Shown here: positions 1-12,400 of the stretch, in pieces | How positions within the stretch are numbered: position 1 is the stretch's first letter | How the letters are laid out: each line of letters begins with the position of its first letter | Assembly (NCBI GenBank): GCA_040954595.2 | Contig: CM082593.2 | Coordinates: 10,726,001 to 10,790,000, forward strand | Length of the DNA: 64,000 bases | From: Balanoglossus misakiensis | Taxonomy: Eukaryota > Hemichordata | Direction of reading: 5' to 3' | Notes under the pieces: generated by a model | Database searches by the model: none | Told to the model about the DNA's origin: nothing | Seen by the model: only the letters and a program-made list of their open reading frames with translations | Position numbers and translations under genes: made by a program

Positions 1-1330
1 TTCCTGTCGATGTGCTTGTTAATTATAACCAGTTTAAAGTGATTAACTCTGTCAAAAGCTTTTGAAGCATCCAGAAAACAAGTAAACACTGGTCTTCCAT
101 TGCTGGTGTAGTAGCTAATGATTTCTTTAAATGCAAATAAACACAGGTCAGTTGAATGTTCTCGCTTGAAACCAAATTGTAAATAATGAGAGGTAAGAAA
201 CTCCTCACAACGAAAAAGTAAAATATGCTCAAAAACTTTAGAGAAAACAGTTGCTAGTGCTATCGGCCGGTAGTTACTGGCATCACTACAAAGCTTAGTT
301 TTATCCTTAATAATTGGAACTAAATTAACATTGATAGCCTCAGTTGGCAGGTAACCATGAACAATCATTGCATTAATACAACAAGTCAGAAAGGGTAAAA
401 TAGAGGAGTCTGAGAATTTGAGGTGCTCAGCTAAAATATTGTCAATGCCAGCTGTCTTACCGTCAGGTAACTTATGTATAGCAGAAATTACTTCGTCTTC
501 AGAAACATACATATCAGAAGAAAATTTAACATACTTCATTTTCTCCTCGATGTCATTTTTACCAGTCTGAGCCTGGACAGAATTCAAAATATCACTGAAA
601 TGCTTGTGCCACATAATTGCAATTTCACTCTCACCAGTCGCTCCACCTACAGTGTCAGAAAGCGGCGTTTTTCTGCTAGTTTGCTTTCTGACTTCCTCCC
701 AGAAGTCGTTCTGTTTGTGGCAGCGTAAATTATCAGCCATCTTGTCAGCCCTATTTTGATTCTCAATCTTTTTACAAGCACGTAAAGCATACTAAAAACG
801 AGCTCTGGAAGATTTCATGGTTTCAAAAAGCGGGCCTTGTTTAGGTTTACCCACATTAACCCATAATAAAAACATGGAACGGGCATAGTCGTGACTTTCT
901 TTTACAAAATCGTTCCAGCCAGGCACAACATGAACTTTCTGGTGAAACTTACGTCTAATGGTATCTTTTGCAGCACAATTCAATGCGTCCACAATACTAC
1001 TATAACAAGTATCAATTGCCTGTAAATGCGAAGGGTCTGTACAGTTCACATTAGTGCAGAATAACTCTTCGGATAAATTAATCTTATCAATCTTGGCTTT
1101 GGTACAACCGGTGTAGGCGGATATATTCTGCTGTGACAATTTTTTCCAATCAACTCGAAAATTACATTGCTTGAAGGAACTACTGCTGAAGCTTTCATCA
1201 GCAGAAGTGTTGAAATGAACCTCTATTGAAACAGGAATATGGTCGGAGTCAACAACATTGCAAAGACTCGAAATTGAAAGAACATTGCTATGAGAAATTT
1301 CAGTGGTAACACAGTAGTCAATCCAAACTC
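1..1330 (-). mobile_element. Non-LTR retrotransposon fragment (CR1/L2/Jockey-like), endonuclease end to mid reverse transcriptase
   Basis: Read on the minus strand, an almost continuous frame runs from about 1330 down to the left edge. First comes the end of an APE-type endonuclease: a WIDYC motif near 1320 and a SDHIPVSIE motif near 1240, where the histidine is the usual catalytic one. A linker with PGWNDFVKESHDYAR follows. The reverse transcriptase then shows LPDGKTAGIDNILAEHLK (about 425-475), NYRPIALATVFSKVFEH (about 230-280), GFKREHSTD (about 150-175) and FLDASKAFDRVNHFKL (about 35-85). This order is standard for Jockey-superfamily elements copied by target-primed reverse transcription. 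The FADD catalytic box and the 3' end lie left of the window. Visible damage: an in-frame TAG at 792-794 in an otherwise open region and a one-base frameshift near 1325. No recognisable endonuclease remains beyond 1330. It is probably inactive. Confidence 0.9.
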
Positions 1331-2663
1331 AGCGTAATTCAATAAAACGCCCTAACACAGCCTGAACTCCGATAATGTGTTGTCCCAAAATTCATTCCGT
1401 GGAAAATAATCACTGGTCTGTTTACGTATTTCAGCCGATTTTCCAAGGACTACTGCAACCCGCCAGAAGTGAGTAGCCTGCTAATGAGATCTCCACAACA
1501 TAACGTAATGACGGTCAAAGTCCGATGCCCCAGTGTCCGTCCTCAGCCCACCAAAAAAAGCGAAAAAATATTACAAAAATCTTCTTCTCAAAATCGACGT
1601 GGCCTAGGACTTTGAAATTTGGCACAGGGGATTTTGGCCACATGGTCTACAAAAATCGCGAAAAGAATTTACATGCCCCCATTAACGTGCAAATTAGGTC
1701 AATTTGAAAATTTCGCTCGATTATAGCAACAAAGTCACGTGACTAATTACAAATTCAAAGGGCTGGTGCACCAGTACTATGGGCCCCAACCACCGTGCCA
1801 AATTTGGAAGGCGCACCTGCCGGAATTTCAGAGAAAAACGGGCGCAAAAAAACGACTCAAGATGAAAGAAGACAAACTCCAGCAATAACAGAAGGGGACC
1901 AAGCGCCTGAGGGCTCTTGGTCCCCTAAATATGGGACTAAACTTGACAGATACCCGGAATATTTTCCTATTCAGGATACCTGGTTGCATTTCCACCTAAA
2001 GGCGTCCTATTGGCGTGGAAATTGTATAACTTGAAATCGTTTGACTGGGTGATAGGTATTAATATCTTATGATGTTATAAAACACTTGGCTCGCCGAAGG
2101 TATGGACCGATTATAGCGTCAGTCGTGTCATACAATCTATATGAACGTCATGGGTCAATAAACTTGATGGTCCAATAAAATTCAATGGTTAGTAAAACTA
2201 TTGTGTCCAATGTCTGCAGAGTATACTGGCTGCAACATGTGTATGAGTCAGGATTAATGTCTGTAGCCATCAACCCAAAAGGTGAACGTCCTATTCTCAC
2301 TAACTTAAATAGGTTTTGCGACCTAGTCTAGTTATAAAAACCTTATGATAAAGTCGACACAATTTCAAGATGACGATGTGCAAATGAGAGTTCATAAGCT
2401 AAAGTAAAGTTCAATGAATTCTATACAAAGTTCAAAAAAGATTGTTTACTAAAGGAAGACATGAAAAAACTGATATCGTCTCTTCATATTCGTACATGTC
2501 CAACTGTTGTGATTTGACCCCTCCCCCCCCCCCCAGGACATGGTACATGAAGCTATTACTTAGTACACACTTAAACAATTGGCATTTGAAGTGCCTTGCT
2601 TGACAGTGTTTAATGCGGTGGTCAGTCGCGTTTATCTCTCGCCACTTCATGCATCATGTCGCC
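1331..2663. other. Gene-poor repeat-like stretch with terminal hairpin
   Basis: I see no exon here. The stretch 1530-2035 looks like an interspersed repeat and shares wording such as 'tcttcttctc' and 'gaaatttggca' with the element near 16.0-16.5 kb. It carries a perfect 10-bp-arm hairpin at 1894-1925 (GGGGACCAAG and its complement). A run of C lies near 2521. Confidence 0.5.
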
Positions 2664-2980
2664 TTAAAGGGGCAAACTCTCTCTCCCGTCGCCCTTTTCT
2701 AATAATAATGTTTGATACAAGACACCGTTTATATTAATGGGCATGTGTATATGTAGTGAATGAACGTTCAACCACACACAACTTCCATCCTGCTTGTATG
2801 ATATGAGAGTAAAAACTCGCCCAAAATGAATAAATGGTAGAGACCGATTTTTCAGTTTGGCGAGTTTTCGCTCTCGTGTCTACATGCGGGATGGAAGGTG
2901 TGTGCGGTTGAACGTTGCATCACTATATATCCACATTTACATTAACATAAACGGTGTTTTGTATTGTCATTTCTTTTAAT
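2664..2980. mobile_element. Foldback MITE, family A, copy 1 (decayed right end)
   Basis: The sequence starts with TTAA then AGGGGCAAACTCTCTCT and reads back as its own complement around a centre near 2840, with paired 'acgttcaac' and 'ataaacggtgt' arms. It matches the copies at 3756-4054 and 56450-56804. The right terminus is eroded. It is too short to encode a transposase. Confidence 0.8.
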
Positions 2981-3232
2981 CGTGGATTTTCGTTTCTGAT
3001 TTGTATGTATAATGAAAATCCATTTTGGGTCACTGCACTTGTTTTCGACTTTAAACAAGGCCGTGAATTTAGTCGATAATTGAAGAAAACTGCCGACGGT
3101 CAGCATTTTCTACCAATGGTTTGCCTATGGATACAATATTGAACAAAGTTTATCTCAAAATAGACCGTGGTGAATTTATTTTGATTTGTCGGAGCTATGT
3201 GTAAAATTTCCTGAAAATGACAATAATAGAAG
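2966..3232 (+). repeat. Interspersed repeat, family I, copy 1
   Basis: The segment matches 20862-21150 in reverse complement, with shared stretches such as 'accaatggtttg', 'tttatctcaaaata' and 'agctatgtgtaaaattt'. The outer ends are short inverted copies (TATTGTCATTT and its complement), so it is probably another small DNA transposon. It overlaps the right end of the family A copy by about 15 bp. Confidence 0.7.
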
Positions 3233-3358
3233 GGAGTTTTCTAACTATTATCCATGTACTCCTATGGGAAGAGACACAGGCGCACAGTTTACCAGTTGAC
3301 GTTCTGCGCGTACATCATTGAGTGTACTGGCAGCTAACTTATTGTTTATTTGTAACAG

Positions 3359-3416
3359 CAATTGGATCTTGGAGCACTGTTTGGAACACCCTTTGTGAAA
3401 TATGAATGTCCAGAAG
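3359..3416 (+). CDS. Exon: start of C-type lectin domain
   Basis: 58 nt preceded by a TTTGTAACAG acceptor and followed by GTAAGT. It encodes QLDLGALFGTPFVKYECPEG and ends in phase 1. The CPEG joins directly to GYQLRGASCYKAV in the next exon, the usual opening of a CTLD. The acceptor implies an upstream exon that I cannot find in the window. Confidence 0.75.
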
Positions 3417-6400
3417 GTAAGTTGAATTGACCCTAGCCCTTTCACCAACATGGTTCAGTCAAAACCAATTGTTTTCTATGGTAATGTTGGACCTCTAAAG
3501 AGGAAACGGGGGGGGGGGGGGGTGATGAAAGGTTTAAGACTTACAGATCACAACTTAAATAGCCATTCAGAAAGAGGCTTAGAGTGGAGTATCAAATCGG
3601 ACGATACCACTGACTGGTGGAGGAAGACAAAATAAGCAAACTGAGTAGATGAGTGCTCAGATTTCTTCAGAGGACCAAACGTTTCAAAGAATTATACGTA
3701 ACAATCCATGCCTGGTCCGTCAGTAGATATAAACAGAACATTGTGGCTGTATTCATTAAAGGGACAAAGTCTCTCTCTCGCTGCCCTTTTTCCATTAATT
3801 ATGTTTGATACAAGACTGCGTTTATATTATTCTACATGTGGATATAGTGAATCAACGTTCAACCATACACACCTTCCACTCCGCTTGTATAGACACGAGA
3901 GTTTTAAAAAGTCGCCAAAATGAATAAACGGTCTCTACCATTTATTCATTTCGGGCGGGTTTTTACTCTCGTATCATACAAGCGGGATGAAAGTTGTGTG
4001 TGGTTGAACGTTCATTCACTAACATAAACGGTGTCTTGTATCATGTCCCTTTAACACTTTTGAAGCATTTTACTAATGCTAACATGACTAGACCAATTGA
4101 ATGATGTTACATTGCAGGTTATCAACTCAGAGGGGCGTCTTGTTATAAAGCGGTACCTGACAAACAATCAGCTGGCAACGCTGAAAATACCTGTCAGTCG
4201 TAAGTATGAAAGTATACATCATTTGAGTAGAATTTTATGGGAGATCCTAACAAGGCTTGGACATGTCACGCACAAATACAAAGGGCGCGTATAAAGACAG
4301 ACAAAACCTCGCTTAGTGTGAGGTGTTCAGCGATTGCATCTGATAAGTCGAAAATGCTTGATCACATGTCATGTTCAGTTGGGAAATTGGATATGTCTCA
4401 GGCCAAAAAAACTAATATGTGCTATTCCGATTACATGGTTTTCAAAAATAGGGTAGGTAGAAAGGGACATTTTTTTATGTTTCAATTTTTTTATATCTTT
4501 GGCCGTCGTAGTGTAGAAGAATGACATCATAGTTCTTGCGTGATTCTCGCAATTTTCATGAATTGTTGTATATTTGACATCGTTATTTTTACTTCCGGTT
4601 TACGAAGATCTAAACTGTTTTGGGTCGGCGGGCTAAAATTAGGGTAGTTCGGGTAATCGTTATGACATTGGGAGCTACGGCTGCAAAGCCATGTGTCTCG
4701 TGCGAAAAGGGCCCTTAACCTTTTGCAATATTTAACAGCAAACAACAGACAGTTTTGAGAATAAAAGGTTTCCGTCGTGTCTGACTTTCATATCGCATTA
4801 ATAGCATATACCTAAATTTAAAGAAATTAGGAGAGACAGAGTGAAACAGGCAGAGTGGCAGACAGACACAAGCAGACAGACAGAGCAACATTCATCAGTA
4901 GAGACACTCATCGGTCGCTCGCTCGCTCGCTCGCTCACTCTCTCTCTCAGAGAGACGGGGCAGACAGTCAGACAGACCGACGTTGACAGACAGTCAGTAA
5001 GTCAGTCAGCCAGTTAATCAGTCAGTCAGACGTCAAAGACACAGTGACACAAACACAGCGAGGGAGACAAAAGGACCTTTCATGCTTAAACCCCTGTTCT
5101 TCTGTTATAAACTTTGAAAACCGTTCGTTTTCAGACTGCAGATTGCTCGAATAACGCGACACACTGCCGAAACAATAAAACAAATACTAGTGGGAGCTCA
5201 TAAAATAAAATCGCTCAACCATTCCGTCGTCCTGAGTGACCTCAGCCACATTAATTCCGACGTCTTTTTAGGGTCATGAAAAAAGTCACAAATAAGGTAT
5301 TTCCCCTAGGTCCACCTGAAGCAAAAAGTTTTCGTTTCGACTCCATCATTCCGAATAGTAAGAAAGCAACAAAATTGAAAAGACAGATGTAAAATGCACT
5401 CTCTCTCACGTGGTAACGTTTGTAACTATGGCAATCACGGTACGTGTTCAGTACACAGACAGGGAGAAAAGTTTCTCCATGCAATACATGTGTTCAGTAA
5501 GGTTTGACCTTGGTTTTACTTTGTACCATGATCGCCGCTTTCTAAGCATGGATGAACGACGGCGGTCAGACCCAATCGAACCCTTTCATGTCAGATGACC
5601 ACGGTATCTCCACTGTGAGATGACATTTGACAAACCATTTGATTTCAACAAAATCTTCGCGTCGTCAACGCGTCGCATACCAGTCGCATATCGGTATTTA
5701 CCCAATCATAAAAGTTGGAAATTCGGGAGACTCGATCTGCAACCAAGTTGAGAGTAAATTTTGACGTTTGACTATTGGCAAGTAAACAGGTTACACAATG
5801 ACTTGTCGGTTTTTCCTCCGTCATGGTCGTTCTCGACCCAAGTCCCCACGCACGACTTGTGCGTGGATCATCAACATTTCAGTGATATTTCAACGCAAAG
5901 TTTTAGCAATATTAAGAAAACAGGTAGTGAGGTGTCAAATGCATATCAATGTACGAAAATTAGGTCAAGCCACCCGACAGCAACCGCTTTCACACAGTGT
6001 CGGACGTTGCACGGAATGTGAAACGTTACACTGCTTCGGCCGTTCACATGCACCTGGGCGTGGGTTTGATTGATGGTCAAACGCCCCCACTTACTTTGGG
6101 CGTTTTCAATGGTAAATGTGTCGTATTGATCGAAACCTTGCCGTAAACACATTTTTTTTGCTGAATCAACATTCAGAGTTCAGCCGTCTAGTTAACGAAG
6201 TATTGAAGTAAGCCACTTGTTCATCATTTTTTGTCTGTCAAACGTATTTATTCGGAAAGGGACCGGCCGCCAATGAGGGGTTTAGGGAGCCCACACGTAC
6301 ACTCTGGTACCTGGACAATTAACATAGACATGTCGTGTGTACCGTCCGGTTCGAAAAGATTGGTTTAAGGTAGTCCTGGTAACAGTCATCCTAACGAGGC

Positions 6401-9400
6401 CAGGGGAGGTCTCCAAGGGCGAAATAAACATAGCTACCGATGACGAGTCGAATTCGAATCGGACGATGCTTGTTCATAAAAGGCACAGACATAAAGCTTC
6501 GAAGTTTTTTGTCTGTGTAGTAAAGATACGACTAATCAGCCTATAGTGTAACCGTAGACCCTGGAGAAATACCAGAGCACAGCACAATGCAGCAAATGGA
6601 GTGAAACAAGAACAAAGCTTAGTCTCTGCCGCAAACAAAGCTAAATCACATATTGACACTCCAAATAGAAGCAAGACAGCCGGGGGGGGGGGGGGAGGCA
6701 CAGTTGTAGATCGCGGTGTTGACCCGCCCCTTCCACATCCTGTAGATGTTTGTGCGTCCAAGGCATTTTTGATAAAATATAGACTTTTGTTTTTAGCTCG
6801 AGTGTGGCCTAAGTATATCACCGTTCACACGAAAAATGTCTGTCTTTTTCAAAACGTTGTATTATACTTCTGTGTAATTTGAACTCTAATACAAGTGACA
6901 GTATTAGAGGACAGATTTGGCACAGACAAAATTCGTATTAACAAACCACAGAGAAAACGTCAAAATTGAGCGATTTATAAAATGATCAATTCCACGAGTT
7001 TGCAAATTAAAGTTAAAGAGATACAGTTTCATTGGGTGGATCACTATCCTAGAGCGGTCTGGAAGCATGGGTGGATTTTTACCTGGTGTTTGTTTACCTG
7101 GTAAAAATAGGCTATTGTTCTCCCCTGCTTTTCATAGCGGATTTTTTAACACGTCTCCTCGAGATCAAACATTAATGAGCGATTAAAAGCGCTTCGTATA
7201 CTTTTTGTGGGTCGAGTTGTGTTTTTCGTTTTATTTGGTCATTAATTCGATCAGAATGGATTGTTTATTGTTGTATTGTTAAAAGCTTGGATGTTATGTT
7301 TCAGTTGTGCAGAGTGCTTAAGTATGCTCGACTTGCGTGGCAATTCTGCATATTTGGAGCATTCTTTGGAATTTAATTGATTTGGACATGAGTTTGTTGT
7401 TTGGTTGGTCATGGAACAACACGTGACATTGTCTGCATGACATTCTTTAGGGTGTTCCAATTCTGTAAATGACATGAGGTGGTTACATCGGACCATATAT
7501 GGCTGAGATGAGAACATATGGCGGCGCTCTTTTTTCGCGTGTGCCACCCACTAAAAATCTGTGATTGGCTACATCTCAATTTGCCATGGTAACTATAGCT
7601 AATTTTCCATAGGTGACCGTATACCTTTAATTGCCTGTTGGTACTAAACAGCACTCTCCCCGAGTCTAGTGAAACATCATTTTGGGGGATCTGGATTTCG
7701 TGTTCATTATTGCGTGACTGATACGGCGGGTATCGATTGGAATAGGCCCTATCGTTAAAATAGAAGTTCATTCTTGTCGGGCGACCCAGGAAGGCATAAG
7801 CTTGACGTGCCTAAAGTTTGTCGGACATTGTTCGACCATCACGGCTGCAAATTGGTTTAAGTTCGACCCTGGGCCCGGTGTAGCCTGCTCCAATAGAAAT
7901 GGAGAAATTAAGTATAAGGCAACAACCCGAATGTGCCACTTTTTCACTCACAGCATCCCTCTAAAACCACAGTAAGTGATAAAACAAAAGGTTAGGTCGA
8001 CTTTTCATGTCCTTATGCGCATGAAAAGAAAAGAATGAGACAGGGTCAATGAAGTCTAGTATCGTGTCTTCGTGCACACGAAGACGCCCGAGCCGTTCAT
8101 CATCATGGTATTCCTCGTGGAATCTCTTGGCAAGTGCATGGCGTGTACCGAGTCAGAACATGTAAATACTGACTTCTGCCATAGACGTACCAGGTGCTTC
8201 GACGAGTTGGCCTTCGGCATTGTGGTTTTTTGGCTTTTCTAGTGAAGCCGAAGGCCAAAACCAAGGACCGTGACTAAACTGAAAAGCCCCCACCCCCCCC
8301 ATCTCCCCCCCCCCCCCCGCCCTCACCAGTTTTTGTAGTAGATATGTTCTTCATGCCTACCCCAATTCTACCGCTGGCTGCGCTGTCACAGTGACCTCAA
8401 GCCAGGTCAAATTTGAGCTAAAAGACAAGTTCCGTCTACATACTCATGAATATTTCTTGGTTTCTTCGCGTATAAACTCAGGAATACTATGCCCCTGAAG
8501 CCTCGGCTGGCTTTGATGCACGTTATCATGTTTTAATTAGTCAAAGACCCACAGTAGCAAAGTAGGTAATTGTCTTTTTTTCACGCGTATCCTTTGGTCA
8601 TATATTCTGCCTGCAGCCCCCAGCCCTTGCTGCAGTTTGAAGCCCCTCCATCTCCCCTGAACGAGTTTTGGTTTTGCCGATTGAAGTTGAATAACTGGGG
8701 AAAACGTAGGCAAAATCGACAAATACCGCGACATCCTTTGCCAGGTAAGCGCTGTATGGGTTCCGGGACCGATTTGGCGAAAAAAGTGTGGAAAATTGTG
8801 GACTGGAGACGTCTGGAGTGTAGAAATTCGCTCCGGGCCCAAATCCCGGTCGCTCGTTGTGCGGTTTAGAATAGCTGGGACCTGCAGCCCCGCAAAAACA
8901 AAAATCGTCCAGGGGAGATGGAGGGGCTGCAAACTGCAGCAACCCCCAGCCCCACATTCGCTGATATAATTGTCACGTTCCTCGATAGTTATTATAATTT
9001 TTAGTTAGAGACGGCCTTGTAGACTCGGAATTGTAGACTAGCGACGGCTCAGCTGGCATATCGTACCACTTTTTCTGTTACATTGCCGACCGGCCCGGCG
9101 CAACTACCGAGGAAAGATACGGGTGTGCTCGTGGGAATTGTCAACTACCCGTTCATCGTTCGACTGCTCAACACAGATCATTGATAACACAATGTCACAT
9201 TTCGAACTAATTTTGAAATTCTGGATAAATTCTCCAAATATCCTGTTAATCTGGGATTTTCTTCCATCACCTTGATGCAACTGTATCAGAATTTGTCTTT
9301 TAAGTTTATTCACACCAAAAAAAAACAACAACAGCCATTTCCTGGAAATTGTCATGTTTTCTCTAAAAGAAATAAGCTGAACTTTTTTATTCAAAGGAAA

Positions 9401-12400
9401 CGTTCAGCAAATTTTTTTCTCCCCAAAATTCAGGTGAATTTTTCACAGATTCTTTTTTCCCAGAAATTCTGCCGAAATCTACACTAATCACACACTTATT
9501 GGAAAGGTGTAACACAAAATATAGACTTTACAAACAAAAATCTAATGTTATACATTTATGAACCTCTTATTCACCAATATTAAATGTTTTCAAAGAGGAA
9601 ATGTATTATTCACGGACTGGAATTTCGAAATTAGTTTGGAACATGTTTGATGTGTTATAAATTGGTTTATTTTCAGATTTTATGGTGGGCACTTGACAGT
9701 AATTGAGGGTTATTCTGAAAATCGTTATGCTGGAGCAGAGATTGTAAACCAGATTGAAGAGACTTCCAATGAAACAGCGAACCATGGTTGGATTGGTGAG
9801 TGTGTCTTTTAACAGTGTTTGTCAGTGTTCCCAAATAATTTGTGGGTGTATCAAGTGTAAAAAATAACTGGTTTTGGAATTTGACAGTTTACAAGTAAGC
9901 ACTGCATAGTAACACTTGAATGATAATTGTCTCAAGATGGTAATTGAAAAGCCTATTTTTTACATCTCAATAACCTCACAAAATCTTGCTATTAAGTGAC
10001 TCTGTATGCAGTTTTTCATCCAGATGGAGGGATGAGGGAATTCGCCCACTGTCAGCATGTTGGCACCCCCCTAGAAATTTGTCAAGGGGGAAATGGTGCC
10101 CCTTACAGACTCAGCGATGTCACTCATTCCCCTCCTTGCAAGAGTGCAACTATTCAAGCAAAGGGGGACATATCCCCCCCATCCTGGATGAAACACTGCT
10201 GTATGCATCTTCTTTCTTTATTTCCATTTTATAGGATTTAGTGGACCCAATCGAGATGGCAGTGTGGAATATGATTATTCAGATGGCAGGAAAGGTAGTG
10301 TCTTTGATGGTCGATGGGCAGACACAGAACCTGATGCCTCCACTGGGCAATGTGTGAGGTTAAACCTCTTTGAAAATAATTACCCATTGTATCATGCAAG
10401 ATGTGATGATGTCAGTCTGTCAATGTGTGAAGTAGCAGCTTGTGCTGAAGGTAAGTCTGATTCAAATCAGCTAGAATCTTCCCTTACTCGCATCAGGTCT
10501 TTACTTTTCTCGCACTGCTGTAGTCACCTCCCAATATATATACTAAGAGAGAGTGTGTGCAAAAGAGCGGGAGGGAGAGGCTGGGAGGGGAGAGTGAGAG
10601 GGGAGGGAGGGAGAGCTGGAGAGTGACAGGGAGGGAGGGAGGGAGGGTGGGTGGTAGTGAGGGAGAGGGGGAGAGAGAACTAGAGGGAGAGGGAGGGGTA
10701 GAGGGGGGTAGGGAGGGAGAGAGAGCTAGAGAGGGGTGGGAGGGAGGGAGAGGGGCGGGAGAGGGGAGGGAGAGGGGCGGGAGAGGGGAGGGAGAGAGCT
10801 AGAGAGGGAGGGGGAGGGGGTGGAAGGGAGGGAAGGAGAGAGAGTTAGAGTCCCCTAAGCAATACAAGATATACTTGGAAGAGCTCACCACTAAAAGTTA
10901 AACAAGGGGGATCAGATCATGTGATGTCTCCTTGGGTGCAGAATGGTGTTATATTTGAAATTCAAAATTGAGGCCAGTTGTCGCTAGATAATTCCACTCA
11001 TTAATTGTATGGTTATGTTTACTTAACAATTTCTTTTACACTATTTATGTAATAGAGAACCACCGACCCCGAGGTGGTTCTTGGTTTCTAATTGCCGAGG
11101 GCCGCAGGCCCGAGGCGATTGGAAACCAAGAACCACTGAGGGGGAGGTGGTTCTCTAACTTAAACCACGACCCCCCACAGACATTGTCACCATTGGAGCT
11201 TCGTGTACCACAAAGACGTCGTTTTACTCAACGATTCAATAAAATGAACGAACAAAAGCTTATCAAAAGAGGCTTATTCTTCATTGCTGACTGTGAAATT
11301 TGGTTGGCCACCCCTTTTCCTATAAATGAATCATGTCGTGGGCAGGTAGTTCTAGACCGCCCTGCTGGGCCTTACAAGATCGCCCACGCTTGACAGGTGT
11401 TACTCTAAATGTTCATGCTTACGTGTCAGAGTGATATGCTAATTTCAAACTCTAATTTGCATCAAATTAAACTTTACAGGTGTGTTACGTAGTGTATTAT
11501 GGGAAGCGTTACAGCTATTGGGGTTTTGCGTGCACATGGTAAGCTTACGCGAAAATTTTCTAGGCCAAATGCAGAAGGCCTACATGTAAGTGTCACGTTT
11601 TTTTTTTATTTTCCTTCAAATGTCCATGAAATCGATCTGAAGATACATGTAGTTCCGATCTATATCATCTGCGAAAACAAGCGGCTACATGTTGGTAAAG
11701 CAAAAACCGGGTAACAATGCTCTACATGGTACTACTGCCCGTCTGTGTATTGGCCTCCCTGGCTTTTGAACGAACCACTCTCTACGAGCCACAGCGGCAA
11801 CACGTCTGTATGGTAGCGATATTGGTGAGTAACTCATCTGCGAAAAGACTTGATACCGAAGTGAATCCGTCCGACATTACAAACCCACGTCTGGTGAACA
11901 GCAACAAAAAGTAAGCAGAATTTTGCAAGGTACGCGGGTTTTAGGCCTAAAACAGCCAACCTTGTTACATGTCGGTAGTGAAGCAAAATCGAAGTGAAGC
12001 ATCTGGTTAGAGTAATACAAGCAAATCTGGGGATAATGTGATTTAGTATAATTTTCTAGAAATTTGTAGTTAGTTTATTGCAACGTTAGTTTGTTTCTGG
12101 TGAATTGATTTTTGTCTATTTTATACTTTTATTATCATGTTATGAAGACTCTCGAGAGCCACCAAGACATTAGCTTTGTACGTCAGTAGACAAAACTGTG
12201 AATGTGAAGCATTGAATGAAATGATCCGGAGACTGTCGCATATCCAGTTCGCTTTCAATTAACATAACAATTACTCTATTCAAATGAAATGTACTTTGAA
12301 TACAGGTATAGAAGTAAATGTAATTATGCAAATAAAGCATTGTGTATTTGTATTTTTGTTACGACAGGTGAGACTGAGTCCTGCGGTAGTTCTAGAACCC

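Noticed and set aside
5761-6152. Overlapping 86-91 codon frames in a less AT-rich patch
   Set aside because: No domain, no splice chain, competing frames on both strands.
8537-8957. Overlapping 99-131 codon frames as a gene
   Set aside because: They lie within the inverted-repeat element at 8601-8968 and read across its arms on both strands.
10557-10802. Gly/Arg/Glu-rich open frame
   Set aside because: Pure product of the GGGA/GAGA simple repeat.
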